A stretch of DNA of 64,000 nt from Paludibacter sp. UBA6032 (lineage in GTDB: Bacteria > Bacteroidota > Bacteroidia > Bacteroidales > Paludibacteraceae), in NCBI GenBank assembly GCA_002427885.1, contig DIZI01000030.1, positions 41,580 to 105,579 of the forward strand. The letters are read 5' to 3'. Position numbers and translations under genes: made by a program. Below the pieces are notes generated by a model. It was not told where the DNA came from and did no database searches. It saw only the letters and a program-made list of their open reading frames with translations. The first letter of the stretch is position 1. Every line of letters begins with the position of its first letter. This document shows, one piece after another, positions 60,994 through 64,000 of this stretch.

Positions 60994-62972
60994 TATTCAG
61001 TAGTATTAAGTTTATTTTCTATATTATTATATACTCTGTCAAAAAGATATTCACCTTTTTTTTGAATATCACTTAGGTCAGTCCATTCAAGCATGCGCCT
61101 AAATTTCATTTTAGACCGTTTACATTTTTCGGCTAAAGAGATTAGAAGTTGAGATGCATTTATATTTGCTGTCATAATTATATTTTGATTGTAATCAATT
61201 ACATATTCCGCAAACATTTGACCAACCCTGTCTTCATAAGCAATATCTAGCGAACCTTCTGGTGTATCAATAAACATAGTTGCTTCATTGTCTTTTTTAG
61301 ACAAATAAACCGCAAGAGTCATTCTTAAAGCAATATCTAAAAAAAATCTTTGACTTTCAGAAAGTTGATGGGAAGCAGTTCTTGCAGTTTCTTTCATTTC
61401 GAAATATAACGTAAAATTCCGTCCTTTTCTAATAGGATATATATTTAGATTTACACCTATAAAACTTAGAGCAATCTTTTTAAATAACTCTACAAATTGT
61501 TTTTCAGCTACTTTATATCCCTTATCAATTTTTTTTATCAAATTATCATATTCTGGCTTTAATTCATCTCTTTTTTGATAAAACTGAATTGCTTTTTTAT
61601 CGAGTTTCTCAAACTGACGTTTATATTCGTCGATTAATGTATCGATAGATGATTCACCTGTTTTTTCAAATGATATTTTTGAATTATTTTTTTCAAATCT
61701 TGATAGTTTTTGCTTAGAGCTTTCAAAATAGTGCAAAGCTCTATCATTTTCAAGTTTTTTAGTTTCTGATTCATAAATGAGTTCATCAAGATCTTCCATC
61801 TTTTTTCCAAGCTCTTTGTCAATTCTTTTTATTATTTCAAGCAGCTTTGATTGATCTTCATCGTTATCAGAACTTAATTTTGTATCACAAACTGGACAAG
61901 AATCAAGATTTAGTTTCCTTTCAATATTATCAATAATATGATTTCCATGTGCTCCACATAAAAAACAACTTTGTTCTTTTTCAGATAGTTTTACATATGG
62001 ATTATTTGTTAATTTCAATCTTGGTTCAGAGTATTCAGAAAACAATCGTTTATATTCAATTTTTAAATGAAGAATCTCTGAATTAATAATGTTTTGGCGT
62101 TTTAACAGAGTATCATATTCTGTGTTTATTTCAACATAATTTTTTTCAGAAGATTCAACATCTGAATATAATTTATCAAACTCAGTTTTTAAATTTGCCC
62201 AATCTATATTTTCCTTTTGACTATTTTCATCAATTAACTTGTCAATTTCTTTTTTGATTTGAGATGCTTGCCATCTTGTATTTCTACCATAAGATTCATA
62301 TTCTTCCATTTCTTTTTTAAGCCTCAAAACACGATCCGTATCTGCTAAATCATCATTAAATGCAATTGATAAAGCATTTGTAGATGCTCTCGGATCCCAG
62401 AAAAGCATTCTTCTATTTTCATCAAATGTCAATACATATAATTGAAAAAACATGAAATAAGAAAATTTCATAATACCAACTTCAAATGAAATTATCTCTT
62501 CATATTTCGAAAGTAATTCTTTTGGACTTAAATTATTTGAGTCTATCAGTGAGATCTTTTTGGTATCTTTTGATTCATAATACTCAAGCAATCTTAATTC
62601 ATCTCTATTAGAAAACCCCCTTATTATTCTAATAAATTTATTATTTACCGAAATAAGCAATTCAATTTCAGATTTTTCTTTGTCAATTGCTTTAATTCTT
62701 CCTTGAAAATATCTTTCAGTATAATATTTATTTGATTTTATAATATCTTCTGGTGTGAGAACTTCTTTATTTGGCTCTAAAACAATTCCTGTCAAACCAT
62801 AATTAACTGCATTTAAGAAAGTAGTTTTTCCTAAACCATTTGCGCCGGCGAGACAATACACCCCATTATTTATTTCTTCTTCAATCTCAATAATTTTGTT
62901 GTCCTTTGAATATAATGAAAAATTCCTAATAAGGACTTTTTGAATTTTAATAAAGTTGTATTTACCTGACAT
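60993..62972 (-). CDS. SMC/Rad50-like ABC ATPase
   Basis: 659 residues. Walker A GANGLGKTT (43-51), coiled-coil arms about 210-330 and 370-490, a zinc-hook-like insertion with CFLC (336-339) and CPVC (359-362), ABC signature LSESQ (537-541), Walker B plus D-loop MFIDTPEGSLD (about 566-576). The short arms and LSESQ/DTPEGSLD resemble defence-type ABC ATPases rather than chromosomal SMC. Codons are strongly AT-biased compared with the rest of the window. It has its own promoter boxes. Confidence 0.92.
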   Translation of the reverse strand: MSGKYNFIKIQKVLIRNFSLYSKDNKIIEIEEEINNGVYCLAGANGLGKTTFLNAVNYGLTGIVLEPNKEVLTPEDIIKSNKYYTERYFQGRIKAIDKEKSEIELLISVNNKFIRIIRGFSNRDELRLLEYYESKDTKKISLIDSNNLSPKELLSKYEEIISFEVGIMKFSYFMFFQLYVLTFDENRRMLFWDPRASTNALSIAFNDDLADTDRVLRLKKEMEEYESYGRNTRWQASQIKKEIDKLIDENSQKENIDWANLKTEFDKLYSDVESSEKNYVEINTEYDTLLKRQNIINSEILHLKIEYKRLFSEYSEPRLKLTNNPYVKLSEKEQSCFLCGAHGNHIIDNIERKLNLDSCPVCDTKLSSDNDEDQSKLLEIIKRIDKELGKKMEDLDELIYESETKKLENDRALHYFESSKQKLSRFEKNNSKISFEKTGESSIDTLIDEYKRQFEKLDKKAIQFYQKRDELKPEYDNLIKKIDKGYKVAEKQFVELFKKIALSFIGVNLNIYPIRKGRNFTLYFEMKETARTASHQLSESQRFFLDIALRMTLAVYLSKKDNEATMFIDTPEGSLDIAYEDRVGQMFAEYVIDYNQNIIMTANINASQLLISLAEKCKRSKMKFRRMLEWTDLSDIQKKGEYLFDRVYNNIENKLNTTE

Positions 62973-63059
62973 ATTACAAGTTTTTATTTTAGTTGCTTTT
63001 GAGGACCAGTTATTTTAGAATAATCAATTTAATTATTTGGTTTTTATCTTGTTATATCA

Positions 63060-63087
63060 CAAATATAAATAATTGGCTCCAAAGTTA
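63060..63087 (-). promoter_or_regulatory. Two candidate promoter boxes of the defence operon
   Basis: CAAATATA (63060-63067, TATATTTG on minus) and CAAAGTTA (63080-63087, TAACTTTG on minus), both exact TAnnTTTG matches, 88 and 108 bp before the SMC-like start. Confidence 0.5.
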
Positions 63088-63138
63088 AGAATATATTTTA
63101 ATATATATGTAATCTGTTATTATTAAACATATAGCTTC

Positions 63139-63981
63139 TCACATTTCTCTATTCAGTTCAAATATAATTGTATCAAACATTTGATTAGATAATTCCATTT
63201 TATGAAGTCTTGGGAAAAAATGATCTAATAAATCATTTGTAGTAATCACACCATTTACTAAATCACTTTCTAACAATAAACGTTTATTGGGTATGCTTAA
63301 GGTTGGTAAAACAAATACTCTTCTTATTTCAGGGAGTTTATCCAAATCAGATTCCAATTTTTTTGTTGTTGGTGAATGCGTTACTTGGTAAACACAATCC
63401 TGCGCTATAAAATCCATCCCACCATCATTGCTAAATGTTGTTGAGAATCTGCTTAAAGCAAACCCAAAAGATTTAAAATACTCATGTAGAATTGCAAAAG
63501 ATATTATTTCAAAAAGTTGTCCTTTGTTGAATCCATTTTTTTTCATTAAATTTTCCAGTTGAGCTTTTAATTCGTTCATCGGAAGATTCATTCTCTTTAC
63601 GTCTTCAATGGAGTTAACTACTTTAATTCTCTCTTTAATGTAAGCTTCGTAGTCACTTTTAATCTTAGAGAGTATTTTCTCAGCATCCTTTCGTGAAACT
63701 CCGTCTATTAGTTCTGTTCTTATTTTATAAAGTGAATTGTCTTCAATAAAGAAATCATGCGTTTTTGTATGCCTCTGAATATAGCTATTTGCAAAATCCT
63801 TCTTCCCATATTCTCTAGCTTTTATATTATAAAGAGTTCTAACATCTCTTGATGATAAACCATCATATTCATTTTTCATAGTAATATGCTGCGTATAATC
63901 TTCAAGCACGACGTAGAAAGTCATTATTACTGAAAAATTTGTCTTATGCTTTTCAATTAATTTTCTAAGATTTTCGTTCAC
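63139..63981 (-). CDS. Restriction-endonuclease-like protein (5' end uncertain)
   Basis: 280 residues from a GTG at 63981, but the frame stays open to the window edge, so the true start may be upstream. N-terminal helical part (YDGLSSRDVRTLYNIKAREY) then a Mrr-like core: FNKGQLFEIISFAIL (Glu158), DGGMDFIAQD (Asp190), CVYQVTHSPTTKKLE (Gln199-x-Thr201). The usual Lys of the (E/Q)xK motif reads Thr; Lys207/208 lie close by. Separated from the SMC-like gene by 166 bp with promoters. Either a separate restriction enzyme or a further component of the island. Confidence 0.7.
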   Translation of the reverse strand: MNENLRKLIEKHKTNFSVIMTFYVVLEDYTQHITMKNEYDGLSSRDVRTLYNIKAREYGKKDFANSYIQRHTKTHDFFIEDNSLYKIRTELIDGVSRKDAEKILSKIKSDYEAYIKERIKVVNSIEDVKRMNLPMNELKAQLENLMKKNGFNKGQLFEIISFAILHEYFKSFGFALSRFSTTFSNDGGMDFIAQDCVYQVTHSPTTKKLESDLDKLPEIRRVFVLPTLSIPNKRLLLESDLVNGVITTNDLLDHFFPRLHKMELSNQMFDTIIFELNREM

Positions 63982-64000
63982 TAGTGTCCGGTTGTTGAAC

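Noticed and set aside
60993..62972. Chromosomal SMC or SbcC/Rad50 housekeeping gene
   Set aside because: Too short (659 aa), short coiled coils, no SbcD/Mre11 partner adjacent, and embedded with nuclease and methyltransferase genes.

Overview
The window reads as chromosome from a Bacteroidota bacterium, most likely an anaerobic plant-polysaccharide-degrading member of Bacteroidales (Paludibacter-like; genus not provable from sequence alone). The grounds are a SusC/SusD pair, type IX secretion (T9SS) C-terminal tails, TAnnTTTG promoter boxes, weak Shine-Dalgarno sequences, an ATP-type PEP carboxykinase and intergenic DNA rich in Bacteroidota-style REP palindromes. No rRNA, tRNA or CRISPR array is seen.

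Region by region. 1-9 kb: glycan utilisation, with a 3' fragment of an unknown gene, SusC, SusD, a SusE/F-like lipoprotein, the decayed C-terminus of a GH5 glycosidase and a convergent GH2 beta-galactosidase-type enzyme. 9.5-13 kb: pckA, a secreted collagen-like Gly-rich protein and thioredoxin. 13.4-16.3 kb: a Cys/His small exported protein with a TonB-dependent receptor. 16.4-20.7 kb: a six-gene leftward operon (UPF0251/DUF134 regulator, metallo-beta-lactamase-fold protein, NifX-like protein, thioesterase, C_GCAxxG_C_C protein, CoA-disulfide-reductase-like flavoprotein with rhodanese). 20.9-25 kb: esterase, an Arc-like mini-regulator, SPFH protein, ppnP and a T9SS cargo protein. 25.7-29.2 kb: a putative copper-uptake locus with an OprC-like receptor. 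30.5-38.5 kb: trpS, an Lrp/AsnC regulator, an array of four FKBP paralogues, a lamin-tail secreted protein and asd. 38.9-45.1 kb: GH28 pectinase, a Tat-signal small protein, the AmmeMemoRadiSam pair (fused amrB-amrA converging on amrS) and a TonB-like protein.

45-58 kb is an accessory zone. It begins with a REP-associated tyrosine transposase (RAYT) beside an array of the palindrome AGACGCATTGCAATGCGTCT. About a dozen short leftward orphan genes follow (lipoprotein, esterase-TPR, Yip1, cupin, alpha/beta hydrolase, DUF5808, BspA-like LRR protein, LamG protein and small membrane proteins), separated by recurrent palindromic spacers. These include an attC-like stem and a 74-bp direct repeat. The layout resembles a cassette array, but no integrase is present.

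56.6-64 kb is a probable anti-mobile-element island. It contains an SRA-like/HNH modification-dependent nuclease, then an AT-rich leftward operon of an SMC/Rad50-like ABC ATPase, a small middle component, a PD-(D/E)XK nuclease and an amino-DNA methyltransferase. A further restriction-endonuclease-like gene runs up to the window edge. The operon resembles an ABC-three-component system with its own methyltransferase and is the best candidate here for an undescribed system.
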